Part shown: in pieces, positions 44,073-53,146 of the stretch
How the letters are laid out: every line of letters starts with the position of its first letter
Position numbering within the stretch: the stretch's first letter is position 1
Source: Owenweeksia sp048267305
GTDB lineage: Bacteria > Bacteroidota > Bacteroidia > Flavobacteriales > Schleiferiaceae
Length of the DNA stretch: 64,000 nt
NCBI GenBank assembly: GCA_048267305.1
Contig: JBLWXT010000006.1
Span: 130,634-194,633, forward strand
Reading direction: 5' to 3'
Program-made: the position numbers and the translations under genes
Notes under the pieces: generated by a model
Database searches by the model: none
What the model was told of the DNA's origin: nothing
What the model saw: only the letters and a program-made list of their open reading frames with translations

Positions 44073-44924
44073 ATGAAAATTATTCGTTTCCTCAAATCCA
44101 AAACTTTCTGGGCCAACCTTGTGGTAGCCATTATTGCTTGTGCTCTTATTTTTTGGGGAGTTAACGCATGGCTTGCCAGCTATACCCGCCATGGCGATAA
44201 TGTAAAAGTTCCTGCTTTGGCTCGCCTTTCTTATGAAGAAGCCATAAAAAAACTGGAAACTCAGGATTTGGCAGCTGAGATATTAGACACTTCTGAGTTT
44301 AACTCAAACTACCCACGCGGCAGTGTTATTGATCAATATCCTTTAGCAGGATCGCTGGTAAAGCAGGGCCGGGTAATTAAGCTTACCATAAACCCGGATA
44401 AGCCCCGCAGAATTGAAATGCCAATGATGCTTGAAAAAACCAAGCGCAGGGCTATTTACGATTTGGAGTCTAAAGGTTTTGTGGTTGGCGAACTTACCTA
44501 TGTGCCCTATATCGGTAAGGATGTGGTGGTAGATATTAAAGTGAATGGCCGCTCCGTAAAGGAACGTGAGAAGTTTGACAAGGGCACCGTTGTGGAGCTT
44601 GTACTGGGGCAAGGCCTTGGAGACACACGCATTACCATGCCCTACCTGCGGTTTTTAACTTTGGAGAAGGCTACCGCCAAAATAATGGCTGCTTCATTAA
44701 ACATTGGCTCCGTTGGTTATGATCCCGATTTAAAAGATACCTCTATAGCCCTGGTGTACAAGCAATATCCAAACCCGAGTTTAAAACCAAATGTAAATAT
44801 TGGTGCAGAGGTAGATATTTGGCTTACCGATGATTATACCAAAATCCCGAATGACTCGTTACAGTACACCCAACCCGAATTTGTAGATTCCACCCTTATT
44901 AGTAATGATACAACGGCATACTAG
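44073..44924 (+). CDS. PASTA-domain membrane protein
   Basis: The 283-residue protein has one N-terminal membrane helix (about 13-32) and three PASTA-like units (about 40-108, 110-180, 186-252), for example YEEAIKKLETQDLAAEI and LEKATAKIMAASLNIGSV. PASTA units bind muropeptides or beta-lactams in Ser/Thr kinases and PBPs, but no kinase or PBP part is present here. The extracytoplasmic part may therefore act as a cell-wall sensor or anchor. It overlaps the next gene by 20 bases. Confidence 0.88.
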   Translation: MKIIRFLKSKTFWANLVVAIIACALIFWGVNAWLASYTRHGDNVKVPALARLSYEEAIKKLETQDLAAEILDTSEFNSNYPRGSVIDQYPLAGSLVKQGRVIKLTINPDKPRRIEMPMMLEKTKRRAIYDLESKGFVVGELTYVPYIGKDVVVDIKVNGRSVKEREKFDKGTVVELVLGQGLGDTRITMPYLRFLTLEKATAKIMAASLNIGSVGYDPDLKDTSIALVYKQYPNPSLKPNVNIGAEVDIWLTDDYTKIPNDSLQYTQPEFVDSTLISNDTTAY

Positions 44925-46743
44925 CACCCTATTAGTTCTTGGACTCATTTTCCTTGCGGGAAATGTATTTGCACAGCCTGTAGAAGAACTTGGCCCGGTT
45001 ACCGCCCGCCCGCAAACTTATTCTCCTGCTAAGGTTAAAAAGAAAACCACGGCCAGTATAACCCTTCCCTTTTTTGATGATTTCAGCTACAATCAACATT
45101 ACCCCGACACTGCCCTTTGGGAAGATGCCAATGTGTATGTAAACCAAACTTACGGACAAGCTCCACCCACTTTAGGTGTAGCTACTTTTGATGGACTCAA
45201 CAAGGATGGACTGCCTTACGACATTACAAGGTTGGGCACCGATAGCGCAGATGTGCTTACCTCCCGTGCCATTGACCTCAGCAATACCATTGACTCCACT
45301 TACCTCTCCTTTTTTTGGCAGGCAGGTGGTTTGGGCGAAAGACCCGAACCCATAGATTCCTTTAACTTAAAATTTTACAGCCCACAAACCAAAACCTGGA
45401 ACAGAGTGTGGGGTGTATTTGGAGTGGACTCCACAGGCTTTACTCAAGTGATGGTCCCTGTTACAAAACCTCAGCATTTACGGGATGGCTTTAAATTCAG
45501 GTTTACTGCCTATGGTGCCAGGGCCGGTGCTTTTGACACATGGAACCTGGACTATGTGCGACTAGCTGACCAAAGAACAAAAAAAGACGGACCATTCACT
45601 GACCCCGCCTTTACAAGACCTCACACCAGCCTCTTAAAAACATTTGAATCCGTGCCGTGGTTTCATTACAATGCTTTAGCCCCCATTGAAAACAAATCAA
45701 CATTATTCCATTATTACCAAAGAAATATTTCTCCGGGTCAATCATTAAACCTGAACCTGTGTATTTATGAAATTTCGGCATTTGGAAATACGCTTGCTTC
45801 TAATAATACTGGTGATGCCACAAAAGACAACAGTCACAATCCAAATGTGGAAACTTTATTCGACTGCCCAATCAACAGCTTTGCGTTGCCAAACCCTCCT
45901 ACTGCAGAATTTGAAATCAAGGCATTGGCAACTTATACCGGTACTTCTGTAGCCAGCAAGGGCCCCAACGATACTATTATCCGAAACCAGGTTTTTAAAA
46001 ACTATTATGCCCTGGATGATGGCTCTGCTGAGCGCGCCTACCAAATTCGGGATAACCGAGGTGGATTTGTAATTGCGAAGTACGACATTGCCCAGGCCGA
46101 CAGTCTTTTGGGATTGTACCTCTATTTTCTTCCCTCAGAATATGATATTGAGCAAAATCAGTTTTCCATTGTTATTTACAAAAATGACAATAACCTTCCG
46201 GGAGACCTGATTTACGAAACCGATTCGCTTTACACCCCTCGATATACCTCTACCGATTTTATGTTACCTTACCAATTAGATAAAGCCGTTTGGGTAACAG
46301 GCCCCGTGTTTATTGGTCTTCGACAAAAAACCAACGTACGCATGCCTATTGGTTTTGATGTAAATACGGTAAAATCCACAAAGGTGTATTTTGGCACAAA
46401 ATCCAATCTTTACGAATCCTTTCAAGAGGGAAATTTGATGATGCGCCCCTATTTGCGCTATCAGCCTATTGACCTGGCTGTGGCAGAGGTAAATCCACAA
46501 ACTTTGGAATTGGGTATTTTCCCAAACCCGGCCAGTGATTATATCCGAATTGAATCAAATGAAGATCACAGCGGTTTGACATACCTAATCACCAACCTAT
46601 CGGGCCAACTGATACAAACCGGAATGCTAGATTCTGAAATAAGATTCGGCAATAATATTAACTCAGGAGTTTACCTCCTGCGCATTGAAGATCCATCGGG
46701 CAAAAAAACACCTTTGGTGAAAAAGATTTTGGTAAAAAGATAA
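44905..46743 (+). CDS. Large secreted protein with T9SS sorting domain
   Basis: The 612-residue protein has a signal peptide ending VFAQP and a beta-rich body with sequences typical of Bacteroidota secreted proteins (ITLPFFDDFSYNQHYPDTA, YALDDGSAERAY). The T9SS type A tail starts at IFPNPASDYI (about 535) and ends LVKKILVKR. The body looks like concanavalin/Ig-like surface modules, but no enzyme motif was recognised. Its start overlaps the PASTA gene by 20 bases, and its stop overlaps the RluA gene by one base (TAATG). Confidence 0.8.
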   Translation: MIQRHTSTLLVLGLIFLAGNVFAQPVEELGPVTARPQTYSPAKVKKKTTASITLPFFDDFSYNQHYPDTALWEDANVYVNQTYGQAPPTLGVATFDGLNKDGLPYDITRLGTDSADVLTSRAIDLSNTIDSTYLSFFWQAGGLGERPEPIDSFNLKFYSPQTKTWNRVWGVFGVDSTGFTQVMVPVTKPQHLRDGFKFRFTAYGARAGAFDTWNLDYVRLADQRTKKDGPFTDPAFTRPHTSLLKTFESVPWFHYNALAPIENKSTLFHYYQRNISPGQSLNLNLCIYEISAFGNTLASNNTGDATKDNSHNPNVETLFDCPINSFALPNPPTAEFEIKALATYTGTSVASKGPNDTIIRNQVFKNYYALDDGSAERAYQIRDNRGGFVIAKYDIAQADSLLGLYLYFLPSEYDIEQNQFSIVIYKNDNNLPGDLIYETDSLYTPRYTSTDFMLPYQLDKAVWVTGPVFIGLRQKTNVRMPIGFDVNTVKSTKVYFGTKSNLYESFQEGNLMMRPYLRYQPIDLAVAEVNPQTLELGIFPNPASDYIRIESNEDHSGLTYLITNLSGQLIQTGMLDSEIRFGNNINSGVYLLRIEDPSGKKTPLVKKILVKR

Positions 46744-47780
46744 TGAGGGAAGAAAACGAGAGTCCTGAAGAGGAACAGGATAACGAAGAACTTTTTGAGC
46801 ACCACCGATTTGAGGCAGATAAGGGCCAAAAGCCGCTACGCGCAGATAAGTATATCAACAACTTACTTAGAAATACTTCTAGAAATAAAATTCAACAGGC
46901 ATCTGATGCCGGCAATATCCATGTAAATGGAAAGCCCGTAAAGAGTAATTACAAGGTAAAGCCTGGCGATGTAGTTCAGGTTGTATTAGCGTACCCTCCT
47001 CGTGAAATCGAACTCATACCACAGGATATCCCCTTGCACATACATTATGAGGATGATGATGTAATTGTATTGAATAAGCAGCCCGGCATTGTTGTTCATC
47101 CCGGTTATGGAAACTATGACGGCACTTTGGTAAACGGACTTATTTACCATTTTAAAAATTTACCAGGTATGGACGAAACGAGGCCCGGTCTTGTTCATCG
47201 TCTTGACAGAGATACCAGCGGTATTATGGTGATTGCCAAGAATGAATATTCCATGGCTCATATAGCTCGTCAGTTTTTTGATCGTACCACCAAACGTACC
47301 TATCAGGCTTTGGTTTGGGGTGATATTCAGGAAGACGAAGGCACTATAGTTGGCAACATCGGCCGTAGCAAGAAAAACCGCAAAATATTTGTGGTATATG
47401 AAGATGAGGAAGAGGGCAAGCACGCCATTACTCATTACAAGGTTTTAAAACGCCTGGGTTATGCCACTTTGGTGGAATGCAGGCTGGAAACTGGCCGTAC
47501 ACACCAGATCCGTGTGCACATGAAGCATATTGGCCACACCCTTTTTAACGATAAGGAATACGGTGGTGACACCATTTTGAAGGGTACCACCTTTACCAAA
47601 TACAAACAGTTTGTACAAAACTGTTTTGCGGTTTGTCCTCGTCAGGCTCTACATGCCAAAACACTTGGTTTCACTCATCCCAAAACAGGTGAATTTATGA
47701 GTTTTGACTCGGAATTGCCGCAGGACATGAAAGACCTCATCGATAAATGGGAGAACTACGCCAAACACAAAGCCGAATAG
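46743..47780 (+). CDS. RluA family pseudouridine synthase (RluD-like)
   Basis: The 345-residue enzyme converts specific uridines in 23S rRNA to pseudouridine. The first 30 residues are very acidic. An S4 RNA-binding domain lies at about 33-95. The catalytic domain has HRLDRDTSG at 152-160 with the nucleophilic Asp155 and GRTHQIRVH (about 255-263). The acidic head is longer than usual. RluD-type specificity (positions 1911/1915/1917) is suggested by length, but cannot be proven from sequence. Confidence 0.92.
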   Translation: MREENESPEEEQDNEELFEHHRFEADKGQKPLRADKYINNLLRNTSRNKIQQASDAGNIHVNGKPVKSNYKVKPGDVVQVVLAYPPREIELIPQDIPLHIHYEDDDVIVLNKQPGIVVHPGYGNYDGTLVNGLIYHFKNLPGMDETRPGLVHRLDRDTSGIMVIAKNEYSMAHIARQFFDRTTKRTYQALVWGDIQEDEGTIVGNIGRSKKNRKIFVVYEDEEEGKHAITHYKVLKRLGYATLVECRLETGRTHQIRVHMKHIGHTLFNDKEYGGDTILKGTTFTKYKQFVQNCFAVCPRQALHAKTLGFTHPKTGEFMSFDSELPQDMKDLIDKWENYAKHKAE

Positions 47781-47841
47781 AGCTTTGTGACATTAGTTAC
47801 ATAATCTCTTGCACGGAATTTGTACTATTGTGTAAGAAGTT

Positions 47842-49008
47842 ATGAAAAAATTCACCCTCCCTGTACTGTTAAGCATTTTGGCCTTGGTGGCAATTTTAAG
47901 CCGTTGCAAGCCTGACCCTGCTCCCTCTGTTCCGGAGTTTTCTGCCACTCCCTATAATTGGGTCACCCCAAGTGGATTTCCTCAGCCTAAATTCCCGGCA
48001 GACAACCCAATGACGGTGGAGGGCGTTGATCTGGGCCATCACTTGTTTTTTGACAAACGCCTTTCGGCTGATCAAACCATATCATGCTCCAGCTGTCACA
48101 ATCAAGCTTTTTTCTTTGCCGATCCTGACTCTATCTCAACAGGTGTGGATGGAAAAACAGGACGCAGAAATGCTATGGTACTTTTCAACTTAGCCTGGCA
48201 AGAGTTTTTCTTTTGGGATGGACGTACCAATTCCCTGGAAGAACAATCCCTCCACCCTATTCAAGATCCGGTGGAAATGGCCACAGATTTACCTACCGTA
48301 ATTGCACGACTTGAAACTGACACCGCCTACCCCAATATGTTTAAAGCTGCTTTTGGCGATAAAAAAATTACTGCAGACCGAATTGCCAAAGCATTGGCTC
48401 AATACGAAAGAACCATTATTTCAGCAGACAGTGAGTTTGATAGAGTAAAAAGATTGAGTGGAGACTTAAATGCACAATTTTTTGATGACGAGAGTGTTCC
48501 TGGAGATCCTAATAAAGGCTACTTAATGTTTAGCAGCGACTTTACCCCTAATGGTGCGCGTGGCGGTGATTGCTTTCATTGCCATGGCGCTGTGGAAACA
48601 GGCTTTTTAATGGGTGCTTTTGGCGTAGACAATCAATTTAAAAATAATGGCCTTAAGGCTACTTACCCCGCTGATAAAGGCCGAATGGAAGTAACCAGGC
48701 TTCCGCAAGATGAGGGCAAGTTCAAGATTCCAAGTGTTCGCAATATGGAGTGGTCATTTCCTTATATGCACGATGGCAGCATTGCCTCTAAAGTTGTAGG
48801 TATTGATCCTGTTATGGAACTGATTGAATTCTACAATTCAGGAATCCACGAAAACAGCCCCAACATTGATCCCAACATGACTAAAAACGGAGGGGCCGAT
48901 AAAAAATGGACTCAATCTCAAAAAGAAGACCTAAAGGCATTTTTACTCACCTTAACGGATAACAATCTACGTTTCGACCCCGCCTTTGAAGATCCATTCT
49001 TGAGATAA
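47842..49008 (+). CDS. Di-haem cytochrome c peroxidase (first of tandem pair)
   Basis: The 388-residue protein reduces hydrogen peroxide with electrons from cytochrome c in the periplasm. It carries two c-type haem sites, CSSCH (Cys82, Cys85, His86) and CFHCH (Cys244, Cys247, His248), matching the CCP/MauG family. NPMTVEGVDLGHHLFFDKRL is a typical N-terminal segment. The leader ends ILSRC, so a lipoprotein is likely but the Arg at -1 is unusual for a lipobox. Its partner copy follows 15 bases later and the two share about two thirds of their residues by eye. Confidence 0.93.
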   Translation: MKKFTLPVLLSILALVAILSRCKPDPAPSVPEFSATPYNWVTPSGFPQPKFPADNPMTVEGVDLGHHLFFDKRLSADQTISCSSCHNQAFFFADPDSISTGVDGKTGRRNAMVLFNLAWQEFFFWDGRTNSLEEQSLHPIQDPVEMATDLPTVIARLETDTAYPNMFKAAFGDKKITADRIAKALAQYERTIISADSEFDRVKRLSGDLNAQFFDDESVPGDPNKGYLMFSSDFTPNGARGGDCFHCHGAVETGFLMGAFGVDNQFKNNGLKATYPADKGRMEVTRLPQDEGKFKIPSVRNMEWSFPYMHDGSIASKVVGIDPVMELIEFYNSGIHENSPNIDPNMTKNGGADKKWTQSQKEDLKAFLLTLTDNNLRFDPAFEDPFLR

Positions 49009-49023
49009 TCAGATAGATCTGCC

Positions 49024-50178
49024 ATGCGCATTCGTATAATTTCACCAATCCTTGTAATAACTGTATTTATACTGATTGCCATTACCAGTAGATGTATTGC
49101 CGATAAACCTGAAAAAAAACCAAAAAGCTTTGGAACACCCTACAACTGGGTAAATCCGAAAGGTTTTCCAACCCCCATTTTACCTGCAGACAACCCTTTA
49201 ACTATAGAAGGTATTGAACTAGGCCGATACCTCTTTTTTGACAAACGACTCTCTGCTGATCTAAAAATTTCCTGCGCCAGTTGCCATAAGCCCGATTTTC
49301 ACTTTTCTGACCCCACTCCAATTTCAAGTGGTGTGGATGGCCGCAAGGGAACAAGAAATGCAATGCCGCTATTTAACCTCGCATGGCAGCAGTTTTTCTT
49401 TTGGGATGGAAGGGTAAAAACCTTGGAAGAGCAATCCCTCCACCCTATTCAGGATTTTAACGAAATGGCAACGGATTTACCAACCGTTTTATCGAGACTG
49501 ACAACTGATAGCATATACCCCGAGATGTTTACAGCCGCCTTTGGCGACAAAAACATCACTTCCAACAGAATTGCCAAAGCCCTTGCTCAATTTGAGCGCA
49601 CCATAGTTGCATCCAACAGCGAGTTTGACAGGGTGAAACGAATGACCGGAGATATTAATAATCCATTTGTTGAAGAATGGGGCAAAGGCTCAAAAAACAA
49701 AGGCTTTGAAATGTTTACAATGGATTTTCCGCCAAGTGGGATTAGAGGTGGTAATTGCCAGCATTGCCATGGGGCAGAAGAAACAGGATTTTTGATGGGT
49801 GCTTTTGGCGATGAAGCCTCTCAGTTTAAAAACAATGGCCTAAACCAGGAGCATAGTGCCGACCCAGGGAGATTTAACGAAACCGGGAAAGAACAGGATA
49901 AAGGCAAATTCAAAATTCCATCGGTACGAAACATGGAATGGACATTTCCCTATATGCATGACGGAAGTGTTGAACAGCTAAATGATCTTATTGAATTCTA
50001 CAATTCCGGCATTCATCAAAACAGCAAAAACATTGACCCTGTAATGCACGAATTTGGTTTTGTAGATAAAAACTGGACTGAAGCAGAAATGGAAGATTTA
50101 AAAGCATTTTTAGAAACCCTATCTGATGACTCTATTTCGTCTGAAATTCCAAGGTTTCAAAATCCATTTGAAAGATAA
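49024..50178 (+). CDS. Di-haem cytochrome c peroxidase (second of tandem pair)
   Basis: The 384-residue protein is a paralog of the preceding peroxidase, with haem motifs CASCH (Cys84, Cys87, His88) and CQHCH (Cys245, Cys248, His249). The leader ends AITSRCIAD, again with Arg before the Cys. The body differs from copy 1 chiefly around residues 215-225 and 295-300. Tandem copies may allow different redox partners or expression. It ends 6 bases before the convergent rsmG stop. It lacks its own promoter box, so the two are probably one operon. Confidence 0.93.
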   Translation: MRIRIISPILVITVFILIAITSRCIADKPEKKPKSFGTPYNWVNPKGFPTPILPADNPLTIEGIELGRYLFFDKRLSADLKISCASCHKPDFHFSDPTPISSGVDGRKGTRNAMPLFNLAWQQFFFWDGRVKTLEEQSLHPIQDFNEMATDLPTVLSRLTTDSIYPEMFTAAFGDKNITSNRIAKALAQFERTIVASNSEFDRVKRMTGDINNPFVEEWGKGSKNKGFEMFTMDFPPSGIRGGNCQHCHGAEETGFLMGAFGDEASQFKNNGLNQEHSADPGRFNETGKEQDKGKFKIPSVRNMEWTFPYMHDGSVEQLNDLIEFYNSGIHQNSKNIDPVMHEFGFVDKNWTEAEMEDLKAFLETLSDDSISSEIPRFQNPFER

Positions 50179-50184
50179 AGCCTA

Positions 50185-50805
50185 TTATGGCCTTATATAA
50201 ACCACCTTTTTGGTTTCAAAAAATTCCTCTTCAAAAATGGTTTGAAGATCATAGATTTTGGGATGATTCAAACCCGCAAGCTCTTCCGTAAGATCACCGC
50301 CCTTAAGATACCATATACCGTGTTTTACCAAGGCCTTTTTAGGCGTTTGGGTAACCTTCCCTTTTACCCAGCTCATAAATTTGGGCATTTGCGTTACAGC
50401 TCTAGAAACCACCTGATCGTATTGCCCCTTTAAATTCTCTGCCCTGTCGTGATAGGCTACAAGGTTTTTTAAACCCAGGGCTTCCTTCACTTCTTTTACC
50501 ACGGTTATCTTTTTGCCAATAGAATCCACCAAAGTGAATTTGCAATCGGGAAACATAATAGCCAATGGAATGCCTGGAAAACCACCACCCGTGCCTACAT
50601 CCAATATTTTGGTTCCAAATTCAAACGGTGCCACTTTAGCTATTGCCAAAGAGTGCAGCACATGGCGCTCATAAAACTGGTCCATATCCTTACGGGAGAT
50701 TACATTGATCTTCTCATTCCAATCGCGATACAATGGCTCTAGCTGAGCAAACTTCTGCAATTGGTCTTCTGTAAGGTTGGGGAAATATTTTTTAATCAGC
50801 TCCAT
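50185..50805 (-). CDS. rsmG: 16S rRNA 7-methylguanosine methyltransferase
   Basis: RsmG methylates N7 of G527 in 16S rRNA using S-adenosylmethionine. The 206-residue protein has the methyltransferase fold with the SAM motif DVGTGGGFPGIPLAI, FTLVDSIGKKI and a family-typical C-terminal part (VVSRAV). The length is the usual one. The first codons overlap the end of the upstream glycosyltransferase gene by 10 bases. Confidence 0.95.
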   Translation of the reverse strand: MELIKKYFPNLTEDQLQKFAQLEPLYRDWNEKINVISRKDMDQFYERHVLHSLAIAKVAPFEFGTKILDVGTGGGFPGIPLAIMFPDCKFTLVDSIGKKITVVKEVKEALGLKNLVAYHDRAENLKGQYDQVVSRAVTQMPKFMSWVKGKVTQTPKKALVKHGIWYLKGGDLTEELAGLNHPKIYDLQTIFEEEFFETKKVVYIRP

Positions 50806-51911
50806 GATTTGGGCCTTCCGGCCAGTTTATTTTGAATATGAATAATTGCCAAAAATACAACCACTAAAAACTCCCATAATGGAAAAAAGCCAAGTTTGGA
50901 CTTTTGGTTTAATCGCCCGGAAAGGCTTCGAATACTTATAGCCTGTACAGCAAACTTTGCCAGGATTAAAATCCAAATAAGGTGAAAAACTGTTTCGTTA
51001 GGTTGAATGACACTATATATAAATGCAGGGACAATGGCAGTATAAAAAATTAATTGGGCCAGCCCAAAGGAGCCCAGCAAAATGGAGGGCACGGCTTTAT
51101 AGGAAGACGAAGTGGAAAGATGTCTCCTCTTTTGGCGCCACCATGTTTCAAAATCCTTTGGCCCATCAGACCAAGTAAAGCTCTCCTCCTGCAATTCAAT
51201 GCCTGAATTTTTGGATGTGGCCATTTGCGAAACAAAAAGATCATCATCACCGGAAGGAATATGAAGGTGCGACTGAAATTTATCCGAGGCCTCAAAAAGC
51301 TCGCGGGTGTAGCCCATATTTCGCCCAACGCCCATAAAGGGTATTCCCGCCAAGGCAAACGAAAGGTAGTGCTGGGCCGTAAGCAAGGTTTCCCATTGGG
51401 TAAGTTTACCCGCTATAGAAGCCTGAAAATTATACGGACTCACTCCTAAAATCAAATCCTTTGTATTAAAGCCCGAAGCCATGGTGGCCAGCCACTGATC
51501 ACTTTTAGGTTCACAATCGGCATCGGTTAAAATAAAATAATCGTGTTTGGCCAATTCCAAACCTAAAAGCAATGCCGGCTTTTTGCCTGTGGAATTGGAA
51601 TCTCCGCTATTTTCAATCACCGTAAGGTTTGGATACTGCATTTTAAATCGCTTCAATACCTCTGCAGAATTATCGGTGCTGCGATCATTTACCACCAACA
51701 CCTCAAAAACCACATTTTTTTGCGAAAGTATTTTGGGGAGATTGCTACGAAGGTTGTTCGCCTCATTCCGCGCGCAAATCACCACGCTCACAGCTTTGCC
51801 AAATGGCTTTGGTGGCTTGGGTTTATAAAATACCAGTCGCCAATGAAAATAGAGATAAAATACCAAAAGGTAAATAGTGGCTATAGCCCATATGTAGAGG
51901 AGGAAATTCAC
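50796..51911 (-). CDS. Membrane glycosyltransferase family 2
   Basis: The 371-residue protein has an N-terminal membrane helix (about 3-25), a GT-A domain with ICARNEANNL, NDRSTDNSAEVL, ILTDADCEPK (DxD site) and WWRQKRRHLS (QxxRW-like), then helices at the C-terminus (about 290-365). It would transfer a sugar, possibly to an envelope polymer; the sugar is not indicated. The start is a GTG only four bases after a perfect TACCTTTG box (minus, 51923-51916), so the transcript would be nearly leaderless. Confidence 0.9.
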   Translation of the reverse strand: MNFLLYIWAIATIYLLVFYLYFHWRLVFYKPKPPKPFGKAVSVVICARNEANNLRSNLPKILSQKNVVFEVLVVNDRSTDNSAEVLKRFKMQYPNLTVIENSGDSNSTGKKPALLLGLELAKHDYFILTDADCEPKSDQWLATMASGFNTKDLILGVSPYNFQASIAGKLTQWETLLTAQHYLSFALAGIPFMGVGRNMGYTRELFEASDKFQSHLHIPSGDDDLFVSQMATSKNSGIELQEESFTWSDGPKDFETWWRQKRRHLSTSSSYKAVPSILLGSFGLAQLIFYTAIVPAFIYSVIQPNETVFHLIWILILAKFAVQAISIRSLSGRLNQKSKLGFFPLWEFLVVVFLAIIHIQNKLAGRPKSWS

Positions 51912-51915
51912 TCGC

Positions 51916-51923
51916 CAAAGGTA
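51916..51923 (-). promoter_or_regulatory. -7 box abutting the glycosyltransferase start
   Basis: On the minus strand TACCTTTG ends four bases before the GTG at 51911. If used, transcription would start at or inside the start codon. Confidence 0.4.
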
Positions 51924-51949
51924 AAGTCTAAAATCATTGCCCTAAGCCT

Positions 51950-51957
51950 TACTTTTG
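51950..51957 (+). promoter_or_regulatory. Predicted -7 promoter box of tgt
   Basis: TACTTTTG matches TAnnTTTG 55 bases before the tgt ATG, and is divergent from the box at 51916-51923. Confidence 0.5.
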
Positions 51958-52012
51958 CCCGCTGAAAACTGGTGGGTTAAAAGCTTATTCCACCAAAAGA
52001 AAATATTGGTAA

Positions 52013-53143
52013 ATGCACTTTGATTTAGAAGCCCAGGATGCCGGAAGTAAAGCCCGTGCCGGCACATTGCACACTTCACGTGGAGAAATAAAAACTCCCA
52101 TTTTTATGCCTGTAGGTACTGTGGCCTCCGTAAAGGCGGTGCACCAAAAAGAACTGCGCGAAGACGTAAAAGCACAAATTATACTGGGCAACACCTATCA
52201 TTTGTATTTGCGCCCTGGCACCACCATACTAAACGGTGCCGGTGGCCTGCATAAATTTATGGGCTGGGATGGGCCCATACTTACCGATAGTGGCGGATAT
52301 CAGGTGTACAGCCTTGCTGCCAACCGAAAAATCACTGAAGAAGGCGTGAAATTTCAATCGCATATCGATGGCTCCCGGCATTTCTTTACACCAGAGAAAT
52401 CAATGGAAATACAGCAATCTATAGGTGCTGATATTGTGATGGCTTTTGATGAGTGCCCACCCTACCCCAGCACTTATGAATATGCTAAAAACAGTATGGA
52501 GATGACCCACCGCTGGCTACAACGGTGTATAGACTGGATGGATCAGAACGAGCCGCTTTACGGACATGAGCAATCGCTCTTCCCAATTGTTCAGGGCTCT
52601 ACTTATAACGACCTTCGAAAGATTTCTGCAGAAACCATTGCCTCGCACGAATGTGCCGGATATGCCATTGGTGGCCTTTCAGTAGGAGAGCCCCATGATG
52701 AAATGTATGCCATGAGTGAATTGGTGTGCGATATCCTGCCAAAGGAAAAACCCCGCTACCTGATGGGCGTGGGTACACCTGCCAATATTTTAGAAAACAT
52801 TGCCCTTGGCGTGGATATGTTTGACTGCGTAATGCCTACCCGCAATGGCCGCAACGGAATGATATTTACCAGCGAGGGAATTATCAACATAAAAAATAAA
52901 AAGTGGGAAGATGATTTCTCTCCGCTTGACGCCAACGGAACTTCATTTGTAGATAGTGATTATAGCAAGGCCTATTTACGCCACCTCTTTATGGCCAATG
53001 AATATCTTGGCAGGCAAATTGCCTCACTGCACAATCTTCGTTTTTACCTATGGCTGGTAAACGAAGCACGTGAAAGAATTATAGATGGCACCTTTACCAC
53101 CTGGAAAAATCAAATGGTGCCCAAATTGGATAACAGGCTATAA
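52013..53143 (+). CDS. tgt: tRNA-guanine transglycosylase, zinc-ligand-poor form
   Basis: TGT exchanges guanine-34 for preQ1 in tRNAs with GUN anticodons, in queuosine synthesis. The 376-residue protein has the standard sequence through the active site: TDSGGYQVYSL (Asp-Ser-Gly-Gly), MAFDECPPY, GGLSVGEPHDEM and the nucleophile region DMFDCVMPTRNGRNG. In E. coli the zinc cysteines follow PLDPE in CDCYTCRNYS. Here the segment reads PLDANGTSFVDSDYS, so all three are missing while the flanking residues and the later HNLRFYL His region align. The enzyme is probably active in a metal-free fold. The LptF/G-type permease gene follows after three bases. Confidence 0.93.
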   Translation: MHFDLEAQDAGSKARAGTLHTSRGEIKTPIFMPVGTVASVKAVHQKELREDVKAQIILGNTYHLYLRPGTTILNGAGGLHKFMGWDGPILTDSGGYQVYSLAANRKITEEGVKFQSHIDGSRHFFTPEKSMEIQQSIGADIVMAFDECPPYPSTYEYAKNSMEMTHRWLQRCIDWMDQNEPLYGHEQSLFPIVQGSTYNDLRKISAETIASHECAGYAIGGLSVGEPHDEMYAMSELVCDILPKEKPRYLMGVGTPANILENIALGVDMFDCVMPTRNGRNGMIFTSEGIINIKNKKWEDDFSPLDANGTSFVDSDYSKAYLRHLFMANEYLGRQIASLHNLRFYLWLVNEARERIIDGTFTTWKNQMVPKLDNRL

Positions 53144-53146
53144 GCA

